A stretch of 64,000 nt of DNA from Branchiostoma floridae (GCF_000003815.2 NC_049986.1:21835923-21899922); one strand, 5' to 3'; shown: positions 46,129-56,199, numbered from the stretch's first letter. Numbers and translations: made by a program. Notes: generated by a model from the letters alone, not told the origin.

Positions 46129-47025
46129 TCAGTGAGTCCGCATGTGTTTCTTCAGATTTCCCTGGTCACTGAACTGCTTGCTACATGCCTCACACGTGTA
46201 CGGTTTCTCACCTGTGTGAGTTCGCATGTGCCTCTTTAGACCTGACAGCGAAGTGAACTGCTTGCTGCACTCTTCACACTTGTATGGTTTTTCACCGGTA
46301 TGAGTCCGCATGTGTGACTTCAGTTGACTCAGCTGACTGAACTGCTTGCTGCACTCCTCACACCTGTATGGCGTTTCCCCTGTGTGAATCCGAATGTGGG
46401 TCTTCAGATTTGACAGCGTATTGAACGGTTTGTTACACTCTTCACATCTGTAAGGTTTCTCCCCGGAGTGGATCCGGATGTGTCTCTTCAGATGACCCTG
46501 GTCCCCGAACTGCTTGCTGCACTCCTCGCAGGTGTACGGTTTCTCACCTGTGTGAGTCCGGATGTGTCTCTTCAGAGACCGTAGGTCACTAAACTGTTTG
46601 CTGCACTCCTCGCACCTGTACGGTCTTTCCCCAGTGTGAGTGCGCATGTGACTCTTAAGTTTTGATAGCCGAATAAACTGCTTACTGCATTCATCACACT
46701 TGTACGGTTTCTCGCCGGTGTGGGTCCGGATGTGTATCTTCAGATGGCCCAACCTACTAAACCGCCTGCCGCACTCCTCACATCGGTACGGTTTCTCGCC
46801 GGTGTGAGTTCTCATGTGGTCCTTTAGGTGAGATTGATGACTAAACCGTTTCCTGCATTCACCACACTGGTATGGGCGCTCACCAGTGTGAGTTCGCAGG
46901 TGTCGGCTGAGTCTACATTTGAGGGGAAACTCCTTGGCGCAATAGCTGCACTTGTGGGTACGGGGAGAATCCTCTCTATCCTCTCCCTCCCCTTGTTTCA
47001 GATGAGATCTGACTGTAGTTTTCAT
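46129..47025 (-). CDS. Z12: C2H2 zinc-finger protein, 10 fingers, mosaic
   Basis: 298 residues: [16 protein letters not shown] module and ten fingers (LCRR, HSHD, RGHI, RSKS, DRSR, DGHR, TSNT, QSQS, SSGR, DGNK). Fingers 2-7 follow the order and helices of Z2; fingers 9-10 match the last two of Z9 and Z1, as does the stop at RTH. So the gene joins a Z2-like front to a Z1/Z9-like end. The extra reading frame up to 47,313 is intron read-through; the ATG at 47,025 follows acceptor TTCTTGCAG at about 47,045. All zinc ligands are intact. Confidence 0.92.
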   Translation of the reverse strand: MKTTVRSHLKQGEGEDREDSPRTHKCSYCAKEFPLKCRLSRHLRTHTGERPYQCGECRKRFSHQSHLKDHMRTHTGEKPYRCEECGRRFSRLGHLKIHIRTHTGEKPYKCDECSKQFIRLSKLKSHMRTHTGERPYRCEECSKQFSDLRSLKRHIRTHTGEKPYTCEECSKQFGDQGHLKRHIRIHSGEKPYRCEECNKPFNTLSNLKTHIRIHTGETPYRCEECSKQFSQLSQLKSHMRTHTGEKPYKCEECSKQFTSLSGLKRHMRTHTGEKPYTCEACSKQFSDQGNLKKHMRTH

Positions 47026-47737
47026 TTTGGTCAAACTCAAGATCCTGCAAGAATAAAGAGAAAGGGTAATTGACACGATGGAACAATATAGGAAATTACT
47101 AAGTTGTCCACTGAAAAATATACATAAACAAGTCATTATATATAAACTTTTAATGATATATATATGTACTGTATGTGACTTCTGATTTTTAGAATAAGAA
47201 GCAAACATGCCTACAAAGCAACTAGTCGGAAGTGTCTGTGTACCAGTAAAACAGGTTAAGAAGGTTTTGTTTGATACAGAACAAAAGGATGGATTAGACA
47301 CCCTGATTTGCACAGGGAAAGATCAGACAAAATCTCCATGGGAGTCATGACAATGTAACTTTCGAGTCGAAATGTAAACGTAAATAATCGTATTTGCTTA
47401 AGTTTCTCCCACTGTGACCTTTATATCAATTTAAAAGATGGACTGACCCAAATGAATATGATACACACATAAAAATCCTGCAGCTGCTGGTAAGCTTGGA
47501 ATAATGGTGGAGACATATTAGCGTAATAGTATCGATTAAAAATATCTACTTCTACACTAGATTTCATAGGAACATTGTCAAAGCACGCAAAACCACCCAT
47601 GCATAACTGTAAGAGGGTTGCATAATGAAATGAGGTTGCAATCAGACTTGGATACCGTGCAAGTCAGCCCGGACACTGGTGCTTGCAGTCTCCGTTATAT
47701 GAAAACACAGGAAACCAAAACCATGGTCAGTACTTAC
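47026..47737 (-). other. Z12 intron 1
   Basis: Acceptor at about 47,045 to donor 47,737/47,738. Contains an octamer-like TGATTTGCA at about 47,303. No gene. Confidence 0.65.
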
Positions 47738-47920
47738 CTAGATACGCTGATGCTCCACAATCGACACAGATCCTCGCGGCTTCAAAGTCAGTACTGACAG
47801 ATCGAGTGGTCAGTGACAGATTTATATAGTGACTGGATGGCGGGTAAAACCGGTTCGGCATGTTGTACTTCACAACGAAACAAAGGGAAGTAACCTGATG
47901 TTACATGTGCTGATTTGCAT
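47738..47920 (-). promoter_or_regulatory. Z12 exon 1 and octamer/TATA promoter
   Basis: TATA box 47,821-47,828, octamer 47,913-47,920. Confidence 0.8.
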
Positions 47921-49021
47921 AACGGGGAACCAGACAATATCAGACAAAGGTCTTAGCAGTGGAATAGTTGTTGAGCCAACAAAGCGTTGAATACTATTCA
48001 AAAACGTCTCAGATGAAGAACAATGACCAAGTCCGTCCTCGTTCATGAAACTGGCGGGCAAGCTCAGTCAAGGGTCAGTATTTCCGGTGGTGAGATGTCA
48101 AAGTTTAAATACCTGATTACCCTCATTGAAACTAAAAATTTACGACTATAGCATAGCGACAGAGGTGAGGTATGCACTTTGGGGCCAGCTAACGTCTATT
48201 TGGACAATTTCTACCATTTTTTCCAGTGTTATGTGAAGCCTGGTAGAGGCTAGTTTGTTACATGTGAATTGAGGCAATTCAGACAAGATTCTACTACATA
48301 TGTATAAAAGGCGCACTTGGCAAACAAGATAATAAAGGTTAATGCCAATAACGTGTTTTGATTTATTTACGAAACTTGATTGCGGAAATTTCACAAATCT
48401 CTAGCAGCCTACATGCAGCTTCAACTAATTCTAAACGCTGACGATTCTTGTATATCTACAGCGACGTATATAAAGTGACAATCAGAATTCCAGCAACTCA
48501 TACAAATAGAGCCCACTATGATCGTTTACTGTGCTAAAGACTAGACGCCTTTACGTGATACAAACAGTGTCGTGTTCACATGTAATAATTTACTGTCGCT
48601 ATTGTCCAAACTTTCCACATAAAACATCTAAACGCTAGATTTAGTTCTCGGTCAGCTGGTCATGAGATCTTTGTTGGTGACGTTGTCCGTAGCGGGGGCA
48701 TAATACAGGTTCGGTAGTTTTACTTTAGAAAACTAATGTTATTTATGCGAGATGATTTTGAGGAAAACCATACATATTTTGTGGGGAGGAAAAATATAAT
48801 ATACACCAGGAAAGACAACACATTCGCATTTTAGTTTATTGAGGAAACTGAGTGCCGGAAGTTAACAAATCTTTAACATTTTACAGCATATCATGAAGGC
48901 AAACAATACATAGCAACATCTAAGTAGCATGTTTCCAAAACTAATCCGAAACGCTAAGGATCTAGAGTATTTACAGCGATTAAAGTGACGTATAAAATGT
49001 TAATAAGAACTTGAGTACCTA
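47921..49021 (-). other. Z12 upstream block and distal 3' UTR of Z13
   Basis: The Z13 poly(A) signal is at 48,835-48,840, separated from the Z13 coding exon by the HERO-like LINE. No gene. Confidence 0.5.
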
Positions 49022-51115
49022 CTTACTTGATACAGCTAGGTTGTACTGCAAGCCACAACTTCATCAGCTGACTTCCAGCCGTCTTCGGGGGTTTCGCCCC
49101 CTTGTATCAGGACCCCCTCAGGCTGGCGGGGCGGTGACGGTGGCCAATCCATCACCAGTTGTGGCTCAGATCTTCCAAGTTCCTGCGTTTCGTTTCAACC
49201 ACAGCCATCTCGATGCTGCCTCGGCAGCTTCTGTGAGGTTTTTAGTCACCTGTTTCCTCTTTCTTCCCTTGATGCCTAGTGCACCCAGCATCCTCCACAT
49301 TGACTGGCTCACAAAACCTCTGCAGCCCACCTCTACGGGGAAGCACCAGGCCTTCCACCGCTTCTCAGTACAGACTTGTCTCAGGTTGCTATATCTTTCA
49401 GCCTTTCTCTCGTATGCCTCTTCCATTCTCTCTTCCCACGGCACTGTGAGTTCGATCATCACCACCTGTCTGGTCTTGGCTGACCAGATCACTACGTCTG
49501 GCCTCTGGTTTGTTACTGCTATTTCCTCAGGGAAGATTAGCTTTCTATCAAGGTCCGCCTGCAGGACCCAGTCCCCCGCTGTGGGCAAGATTCCTAGTCC
49601 ATCGTCAGCTGCTCTCTTCCCCCTCCTTTGTCCTTTCCCACCTTCCTTCACAAAGTCCACAAATTTCAGACTTCCCTGCTTCCTTCCACTCATCTGTGCC
49701 CTCTTCTCTTCTAGTGCAGCTGCCAACACTCTTAGCACTCTGTCGTGCCTCCATCTGTATCTCCCCTGTCCTAGGGCTATGGCACATCCTGAAAGCAGGT
49801 GGCTCAAAGTCCCTCTCTTCCCACACAGCACACACTTCTCCTCACTCTCCTTGCCCCATCTCTTCAGGTTTGCTGGGGTGGGCAAGAGATCATACACCGA
49901 CTTCAGTAGGAACTGTGTCCTCAGCGGTTCCCAGGACCAGAGCTCCTTCCAGGTCACCTTCCTCTCTAGAGCCTGTTCCCATTTTACCCAGGCTCCCTGT
50001 ACTCCCTGGCTAACTGCCTGAGCCCTTCTCTGCTCTTCTACTTGGCGTCTGATTTCACTCTGTATCATCTTTCTCCTTAGCATGGGCTCAGCATCCTTCC
50101 ATCTCTGGGTTGCTGTAGGCCCTGCTCCTAGGCCTAGCCTACCCTGGGCCACCACTCCCACTATGTCTTTGTGTCTCAACCTACTTCTGGCGCCTTCTGC
50201 TGCCTCTGCTGCTGACCATTTCCTTCCTGATCTCAGAGTGATCCCCGCTTCTCTCACTATCTCATCTTTACTGCTCTCCAGGGTTGTCTGCGCTCTTACT
50301 TTTGCCACCTTATACTCTTCCAGCGCTGAGGACAGGGGTAGTTGGAGCTTTGATGTGGTACTGTACAACCCCACACTTGTAAGACCTGGAGGCACCCCTA
50401 GCCATTTCCTGATGTATCTGCTAATCCTCCTGTCTACCTGTTCCATTGTGGATAAGGGAATGTTGTACATAGTCATTGGCCATGTCAATCTCGGGAGAAG
50501 GCCATACTGGTAGCACCATAGCTTGTACTTGCCTGGTAAATTACTTTCCTCTATCTTCCTTAGACCTTCCTCTGCCTGCTGTCTGAACTCCTTTACATTC
50601 TGAACATCTCCTAGTGTTTTATCAAATTTCTTCCCCAAGCTCTTTACTGGCTGGTCAGACACAGAAGGGATCTTCTCTCCCTGGATCTCCAGTTGCAGTG
50701 TATTACACAGTTTCCCTTTCCTGAGCACTAGCTTACGGCACTTCTTTGCCTTGAACCTCATCCTAGCCCATGTTGCTGCTCTATCAAGGCTTCTCAGCAT
50801 ATGCCTTGCCCCCAGTACGCTTTCTGTTGAGAGGGTCAGGTCATCCATAAATGCTCTTATTGGAGGTTGTCTTGCGCCTGTTTTCGTTTTTGGTCCTCGA
50901 CTCTGCCTCGTTGATGGTTCAATCAGCAGATTCATTGCTGCCACAAATAGGATAACAGAAACTGTGCAGCCTGTCACAATCCCCCTCTGTAAGTCATGCC
51001 ATGTTGTAGTGGTGCCGTTCACCGTGAACCTGATTTGCAGGCCATCTAGGTACTGCTTGATCACTTCCCTTACGTGCTCTGGAACGTGGTACTTGGCTAG
51101 CGCTGTCTTTATTAA
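49022..51115 (-). mobile_element. HERO-like (RLE-type) LINE, 5'-truncated
   Basis: Open frame from 51,112 to 49,166 on minus. RT part: RGIVTGCTVSVILF and FMDDLTLST (catalytic DD). Then the motif CVLCGKRGTLSHLLSGC, which fits C-x2-C-x7-H-x4-C, and a restriction-like endonuclease core RPDVVIWS...VMIELTVPWEER (PD...E-x-T pattern). These features mark the R2/R4/HERO group, which uses an RLE instead of an APE endonuclease. The frame is unbroken across 632 codons, so the copy is young, but the N-terminus and first RT motifs are gone. 5-bp duplication ACCTA (49,017-49,021; 51,116-51,120). It lies in the Z13 3' UTR. Confidence 0.88.
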
Positions 51116-51465
51116 ACCTAAAAGTAAGAGCGATGGCAGAAAGCTGTGTCCAGCGATATTTGCTATCTTTCTCTCACTTAGTGTCCAAACATTCTACAGC
51201 CATTTTTTTAAACAACGCTTCTATTTCTAATCAAGTACGGGACGTGACAATAGTAACTACAATGATGTACTTGTAATTCAGTTAGTGTTATTTTCTACGG
51301 TGGAGGGATGCAGTGAGTGCAGTGCTGAATTGAAACGGTAAATCATCTATTGGCCACTTTTGGCTTTGTACATGTAAAGAAGTGACAAACTTCGGGTTTG
51401 TGGCCTTTTTTACTATATCACAAGCTTAAGATGTAATCTTTTTTCTACTGTGTAACAATATTTAT
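51116..51465 (-). other. Proximal 3' UTR of Z13
   Basis: Matches 30,740-31,080 (Z9 3' UTR), including the decayed hairpin near 51,395-51,425. No coding sequence. Confidence 0.6.
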
Positions 51466-52188
51466 TCATAGATTTTCACCGATATGACTTTGCATGTGCA
51501 CACGAAGACTACGTGACTGACAAAAGCTTCTGCTGCATTGTTCACATGTCCGCATGTGTTTTTTCAGATTCGACTGGTCACTGAACTGTTTGTCGCACTC
51601 CTTGCACCTGTACGGTTTTTCACCCGTGTGAGTCCACGTGTGTTTCTTCAGATTCGACTGAACGCGGAATTGCTTGCTGCACACCTCACACTTATACGGC
51701 CTTTCACCGGTGTGAGTCCGCATGTGTGCCTTTAGAGTAGCCAGCTCATTAAACTGCTTGTTGCACTCTTCACACTTGTACGGCTTTTCACCAGTGTGAG
51801 TTCGCACATGCACTTTCAGATTGCTCAACCTACTAAACCGTCTGCTGCATTCATCACATCTGTACGGTCTTTCACCTGTGTGAGTCCTTATATGTCTCAT
51901 CAGATCACCCTGCTGACGGAACTGTCGACTGCACTCCTTACAACGGTAAGGTCTCTCATCCGTGTGAGTCCGAATGTGTATCTTCAGATTTTCGAGTAGA
52001 GTAAACCGTTTCCCGCATTCACCACACTGGTATGGTCTCTCACCAGTGTGAGTTCGCAGGTGTTTGTTGAGCTTATTCTTGAAGCGAAACTCCTTGTCGC
52101 AATAACTGCACTTGTGGGTACCGTAGGGAGAATCCTGTCGATCCTCCCCCTCCCCTTGTTTCAGATGAGATCTGGCTCCTGTCGCCAT
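51466..52188 (-). CDS. Z13: C2H2 zinc-finger protein, 8 fingers with a fused joint
   Basis: 240 residues: [16 protein letters not shown] module and eight fingers (FNKK, LENI, QGDR, RSNV, EATA, VSNK, DSNK, QRSV). Between fingers 7 and 8 an in-frame deletion removes the second His and the HTGEKPYR linker, leaving KKHMRTCEQC. Cys after HMRT could act as a fourth ligand for finger 7, at the cost of finger 8. Terminal finger and tail (SHIGENL) are in frame, unlike in Z8, Z9 and Z12. ATG 52,188, acceptor TTCTTGCAG near 52,210. Confidence 0.9.
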   Translation of the reverse strand: MATGARSHLKQGEGEDRQDSPYGTHKCSYCDKEFRFKNKLNKHLRTHTGERPYQCGECGKRFTLLENLKIHIRTHTDERPYRCKECSRQFRQQGDLMRHIRTHTGERPYRCDECSRRFSRLSNLKVHVRTHTGEKPYKCEECNKQFNELATLKAHMRTHTGERPYKCEVCSKQFRVQSNLKKHTWTHTGEKPYRCKECDKQFSDQSNLKKHMRTCEQCSRSFCQSRSLRVHMQSHIGENL

Positions 52189-52446
52189 GTTGGTCTTACT
52201 CCAGATCCTGCAAGAATAGGGATAAAGAAAACAATTAATTCAAACATTCTAACAAGCTTACCGTTTGAAATCTTTTCTATTGAAAAGAATAATCCAAACA
52301 TGTTATTACATATAAAGTTTAATTTAATTTGGATTTAATCTAGATGTTGTCTGCCTTCAACAGTGGGCCATCCATTGCATGTGCATAGTGAGATCTACTC
52401 AGATGACATAATGACTTGTGCCTTGCTTAGGCCAAAATGTACTTAC

Positions 52447-52643
52447 CGAGATTTGTTGATGCTCCTAGTACTGCACAGTGACTCACGGCGACACAGTTCC
52501 TCACTTCAGAGTCGGTACTGACAAGTACAGAGCAGTCAGGATGGGTTTATATGGTGACTGTGTGGGTCAATAAAACCGGTTCGGCAGGTTTTACTTCATC
52601 AGGAAACAAAAAAAAGCACCACGCTACATGTTCGGTTTTGCAT
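52447..52643 (-). promoter_or_regulatory. Z13 exon 1 and TATA promoter
   Basis: Donor boundary 52,446/52,447; the intron is only about 240 bp. TATA 52,546-52,552. The octamer is degenerate (TTTTGCAT, 52,636-52,643). A further octamer-like TGATTTGCAC is at about 53,641, beyond the LINE. Confidence 0.75.
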
Positions 52644-52880
52644 AAGGGAGATCAGACAACATTAGACTTACCACCAGTGTGGAGGTATAGTTGTTGAATC
52701 AAGGGTCAGCACTTCCGGTGGTGAAAGGTCAAAGTTTACACACCTCATTAACCTATGAGAAACAAAAAAGCCGACGGTCGTACAGCGACATTGAGATGGC
52801 GTTTATATAATAACTGTGGCTTTTGGTAGACTGGCTTTTGGTCATCTGGTCATTCTTTTCGCGGTATGTGAAGCCTGGTA

Positions 52881-53620
52881 GATTCAACAAATCCCTACGG
52901 GAGTCAGTAGTACCCAAAGAATGGAGAGAGGCCAGCGTCACAAGTATTTTCAAAAAGGGCAATAGATCACAACTGGAAAACTACCGTCCGGTGAGTCTTA
53001 CCTCAGTAATCTGCAAAACTCTAGAGAAGCTACTCAGAAGTAGACTCGTCCAACATTTGGAGTCCAACCTACTTATTGCCCCAACTCAGCATGGTTTCAT
53101 GAAAGGGAAGTCCTGTTTGACCAACTTACTCTGCTATATCGACTCAATAACGGCGAACCTTGATAAAGGATATCCGGTTGACGTTCTGTATCTGGATTTT
53201 GCGAAAGCTTTCGACAAGGTCCCCCATAAAAGATTAATGCTAAAGATAAGAAGCCATGGGATCGAAGGCGAAATTGCCAAATGGATTGATGAGTGGCTAA
53301 ATGGCCGAACCCAAAAAGTGGTGGTAAACGGAACAGCATCAAGTGAAAAAAATGTAACAAGTAGAGTACCGCAGGGACCTGTACTGGGGCCGGTTCTTTT
53401 CGGAGAAGATCATTCGCTGTAAGAGTAGTAAAAGCCTGGAATAAACTTCCGTCTGAGGTAGTTACCCAGACCACAGTGAACGGTTTCAAGAATAAGATGG
53501 ACAGATACATAGAGGCCGAGATCGTCGGAGGAGCGGCAGTGGGCTACCAGCCTTCCAGCTCCTGACTGCAGAGACAAACTACGGAGTCTCTGCGGTTCAG
53601 GTAAATTCAGGTAAATTCAG
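52881..53620 (+). mobile_element. CR1-like LINE with internal deletion
   Basis: RT fragment: WREASVTSIFKKGN, NYRPVSLTSV, YLDFAKAFDKV, then PVLF jumps straight to RRSFAVRVVKAWNKLPSEVV, the C-terminal end of such proteins. The FADD box and thumb are deleted. The 3' end has two copies of AGGTAAATTC. A different subfamily from the element at 36.6 kb. Confidence 0.82.
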
Positions 53621-54808
53621 ATCCTATCATGTTACATGTGCTGATTTGCACAGGGGGAAATCAGACACCATTCAGGCATTCTATGAAAAAGGAAGGACAA
53701 ATTGGCAAAGAGCGTTGATAAAGCAATGTGGTGTTTTAATCTATTGACGAAGCTGGATTAGTAAACTGTACAAATATCTAGCCTACTACACACAAGTAAA
53801 GGCAAATACATGAACTATTATATATAATGACAATGACAATGACAATGACAATGACAATGAAGTTTATTGCATATTCATGCCCTCCTAGGGCTAAATGTTA
53901 TATTTACAGTTATCAGTCAAATACAAAGTGACAATTAGACCTGAAGCGGAGAAAGACCACAATTCAACAAGACCACAATTCAACGAGACCACAGTTCAAC
54001 AAGGCAGTAATGTATAAGTTTTGTTCTGTACCATATTTGAGAATGAGCTGCACGATGTGATCTCCACGCAGATAATAACAGACCTTCGTCGCTATTACCT
54101 TCCTTAATTACAAATGTTAATAAAGCAACTTGAAATGTTTTGTAACTGGTCGGAGGTTTTTCTCAACTTGGTGCATAAACCGGTTGGATAGGTTTACTTG
54201 ATTATAAAACAAATGTTATATACACTGATTTGCATAGAGATAACTCAGAACAACAAAGAACATTTTATCAGCAAAAACAACAACACATTACGTGTCTTAG
54301 TTTATTGAGGAAATACAAAGGTAGCAGCTATTACTAAAGAAGAAGTAACATCTATAACTAATTAATAAGTAACATCTGTTCTAACGAAAAAGTAACTAAC
54401 TTAACTGTAACTAACTTAATAACATGTTTCCACAGTATATTTACAACGATTAGTGAATCATAAGTGTAAATAAGAACTTCGGTAACTTAAGCATAGAAAA
54501 AACGAAGTGCTGTGGAAAAGTAATAGCCCACGACGCCTTTACATCCAGGAAACGACTGATTACCGTCTTTCTGTCACTAGTGTTTAGACAATCCACACTC
54601 GCTTTTACACAAAACTAAAGGCTACTATCTGTCACCCGATCCCCATTATTTTAGCTTTCCAGCCGCTTATGTCGAATGCACACTTCCATTAAAACACTTA
54701 ATTGGGAGTAACATTCTCTATCATATGGGATTCGTCCCCAATGATAAAAAACAAAAACTGTTTTTATGTTTTCTACTGATCCGCAAGATGCAATCTTCTA
54801 CTGCATGA
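53621..54808 (-). other. Spacer and Z14 3' UTR
   Basis: A 3'-UTR relic at 53,720-53,800; a LINE 3' end with (CAATGA)n at 53,822-53,896; Z14 poly(A) signal 54,301-54,306. No gene. Confidence 0.5.
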
Positions 54809-55768
54809 CTAGCTTTCTTCAATGTGAGTCCGCATGTGGTAACTCAGATTACTGGACTGACGGAAGCACCTGTTACATTTTTCACATCTGTACGGTTTGT
54901 CACCAGTGTGGGCCAGCGTAATATGTGTTTTCATGTGACCTAGCTGGCTAAAACGTTTTCCGCACTCCTCACAACTGTATGGTTTCTCACCCGTGTGGAA
55001 AACAGTGGGTCTTTTCTGCCTGTGTCTTTTCTGACTGTGAGTCAGCGTATGTGCTTTCATACCAGCTAGCTGACTAAACCGTTTGCCGCACTCCTTACAA
55101 GCGTATGGTTTCTCACCCGTGTGGGTTCTTATGTGTCTCTTCAAATTGGCCGGCTGGCTAAACTGCTTTCTGCACTCCGCACACGTGTACGGCTTCTCTC
55201 CAGTGTGAGTCAGCATATGCCTCTTGAGATGGGCTGGCTGACCAAAGCTTTCGTTGCAGTATTCACAACAGTACGGTCTTTCACCTGTGTGTGTCCGCAT
55301 ATGTATCTTCAGACTACCTACCACACTGAACTGCTTACTACATTCCTTACACTTGTGTGGTTTTTCGCCAGTGTGAGTTCTCATGTGTCTCCTCAGCTGA
55401 ATCGATTTCCTGAAATGTTTGCTGCACTCCTTGCATTGATACGGTTTCTCCCCGCTGTGGATCCGCTGGTGTTCCTTCAGATCGCCTGGTCTGCTGAACT
55501 GCTTGCCACATTTCTCACACAGGTGAGGTTTCTCACCTGTGTGAGTCCACATGTGACTGTTCAGAGCGCCTACTTGACTGAATTTTCTGTCACATGTTAC
55601 ACATGCGTACGGTTTCTCACCGGTGTGTGTCCTCATGTGTATTTTGAGATGACTTGGGCAATCAAACTTCTTGGCACATTCACCACACGTGTAGCTACAC
55701 GAAGAATCCTGTCCCCGCTCTAACCCTCTATCCTCTTGTTCCAGGTTAGCTGCAGTTGTAGTGGCCAT
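54809..55768 (-). CDS. Z14: C2H2 zinc-finger protein, 10 fingers, Z5 subfamily
   Basis: 319 residues. The N-terminus MATTTAANLEQEDRGLERG differs from the main module but follows the same splice acceptor (CCTGCAG near 55,790). Ten fingers: CSHI, QGAS, RGDE, KIQR, VGSI, QAHR, QANR, QAGA, QGHT, QSNY. A long linker (HSQKRHRQKRPTVFHTGEKPY region) lies between fingers 8 and 9. All ligands and the C-terminal finger are intact. The pair with Z5 keeps the outer fingers and varies the middle ones. Last gene of the array; its promoter faces the plus-strand THAP gene. Confidence 0.93.
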   Translation of the reverse strand: MATTTAANLEQEDRGLERGQDSSCSYTCGECAKKFDCPSHLKIHMRTHTGEKPYACVTCDRKFSQVGALNSHMWTHTGEKPHLCEKCGKQFSRPGDLKEHQRIHSGEKPYQCKECSKHFRKSIQLRRHMRTHTGEKPHKCKECSKQFSVVGSLKIHMRTHTGERPYCCEYCNESFGQPAHLKRHMLTHTGEKPYTCAECRKQFSQPANLKRHIRTHTGEKPYACKECGKRFSQLAGMKAHTLTHSQKRHRQKRPTVFHTGEKPYSCEECGKRFSQLGHMKTHITLAHTGDKPYRCEKCNRCFRQSSNLSYHMRTHIEES

Positions 55769-55912
55769 GTTGGTCAAACTCCAGATCCTGCAGGAATGTT
55801 GCACAAGTCAAAATGTAACGATTAACTGAATGCAATTTTGCACATTCAAAGTTGCCACATGGTCAAGTCTTGGAAAAAAACCCAGAAAACTAAAAACAAA
55901 GTTATTACTTAC

Positions 55913-56024
55913 ACAGATACGCTGATGCTCCAAACTACTACGCGATGTTTTCACCTCGACACAGGTCCTCACAGCTTCAGCGTCGGTACTGGCAGAAATA
56001 GAGCGGTCAAGACGGGTTTATATA
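55913..56024 (-). promoter_or_regulatory. Z14 exon 1 and TATA promoter
   Basis: Donor boundary 55,912/55,913 (GTAAGTAA), TATA 56,017-56,024. No octamer follows; the sequence changes to the CCAAT-containing flank at about 56,065. Confidence 0.75.
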
Positions 56025-56064
56025 GTGACTGATGAGTGGGTGGATAAAACCGGTTCGGTGGGTT

Positions 56065-56199
56065 TATTTAATGGACCAATCCGGCCTGTCAATCAAACCT
56101 AACGGATTGACCAATCAGAGCGCGCCATTTCCACCAAGCGACATCCGCCATTTTGTCGGGCAAGAACTTGGGTAACGGGGCCATTTTACATAGGTTTCA
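56065..56199 (+). promoter_or_regulatory. CCAAT/YY1-type promoter of the THAP gene
   Basis: CCAAT boxes at 56,076-56,080 and 56,111-56,115 (GACCAATCAGAGCG, the NF-Y consensus) and three CCATTT words on plus (56,125, 56,148 and 56,171), the complement of YY1-like AAATGG. TATA-less, GC-richer than the array. Probably shared with Z14, whose TATA is under 180 bp from the ATG. Confidence 0.65.

Noticed and set aside
47026-47313. N-terminal extension of Z12 (and of Z3, Z9, Z11, Z14) reading into hydrophobic sequence
   Set aside because: Lies upstream of the conserved acceptor; it is intron sequence. The shared MATxx start follows the acceptor in all copies.
49011-50021. 336-codon plus-strand ORF
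   Set aside because: Antisense of the HERO-like RT and endonuclease frame, rich in Ser/Leu/Pro as expected from the complement.
12845-55723. Plus-strand ORFs over the fingers (12,845-13,288; 41,262-41,762; 55,121-55,723 and others) with repeated VSPHV/VSSHV phrases
   Set aside because: Antisense readings of the repeated HTGEKPY linkers; repeat period equals one finger (84 bp) and there is no independent start or motif.
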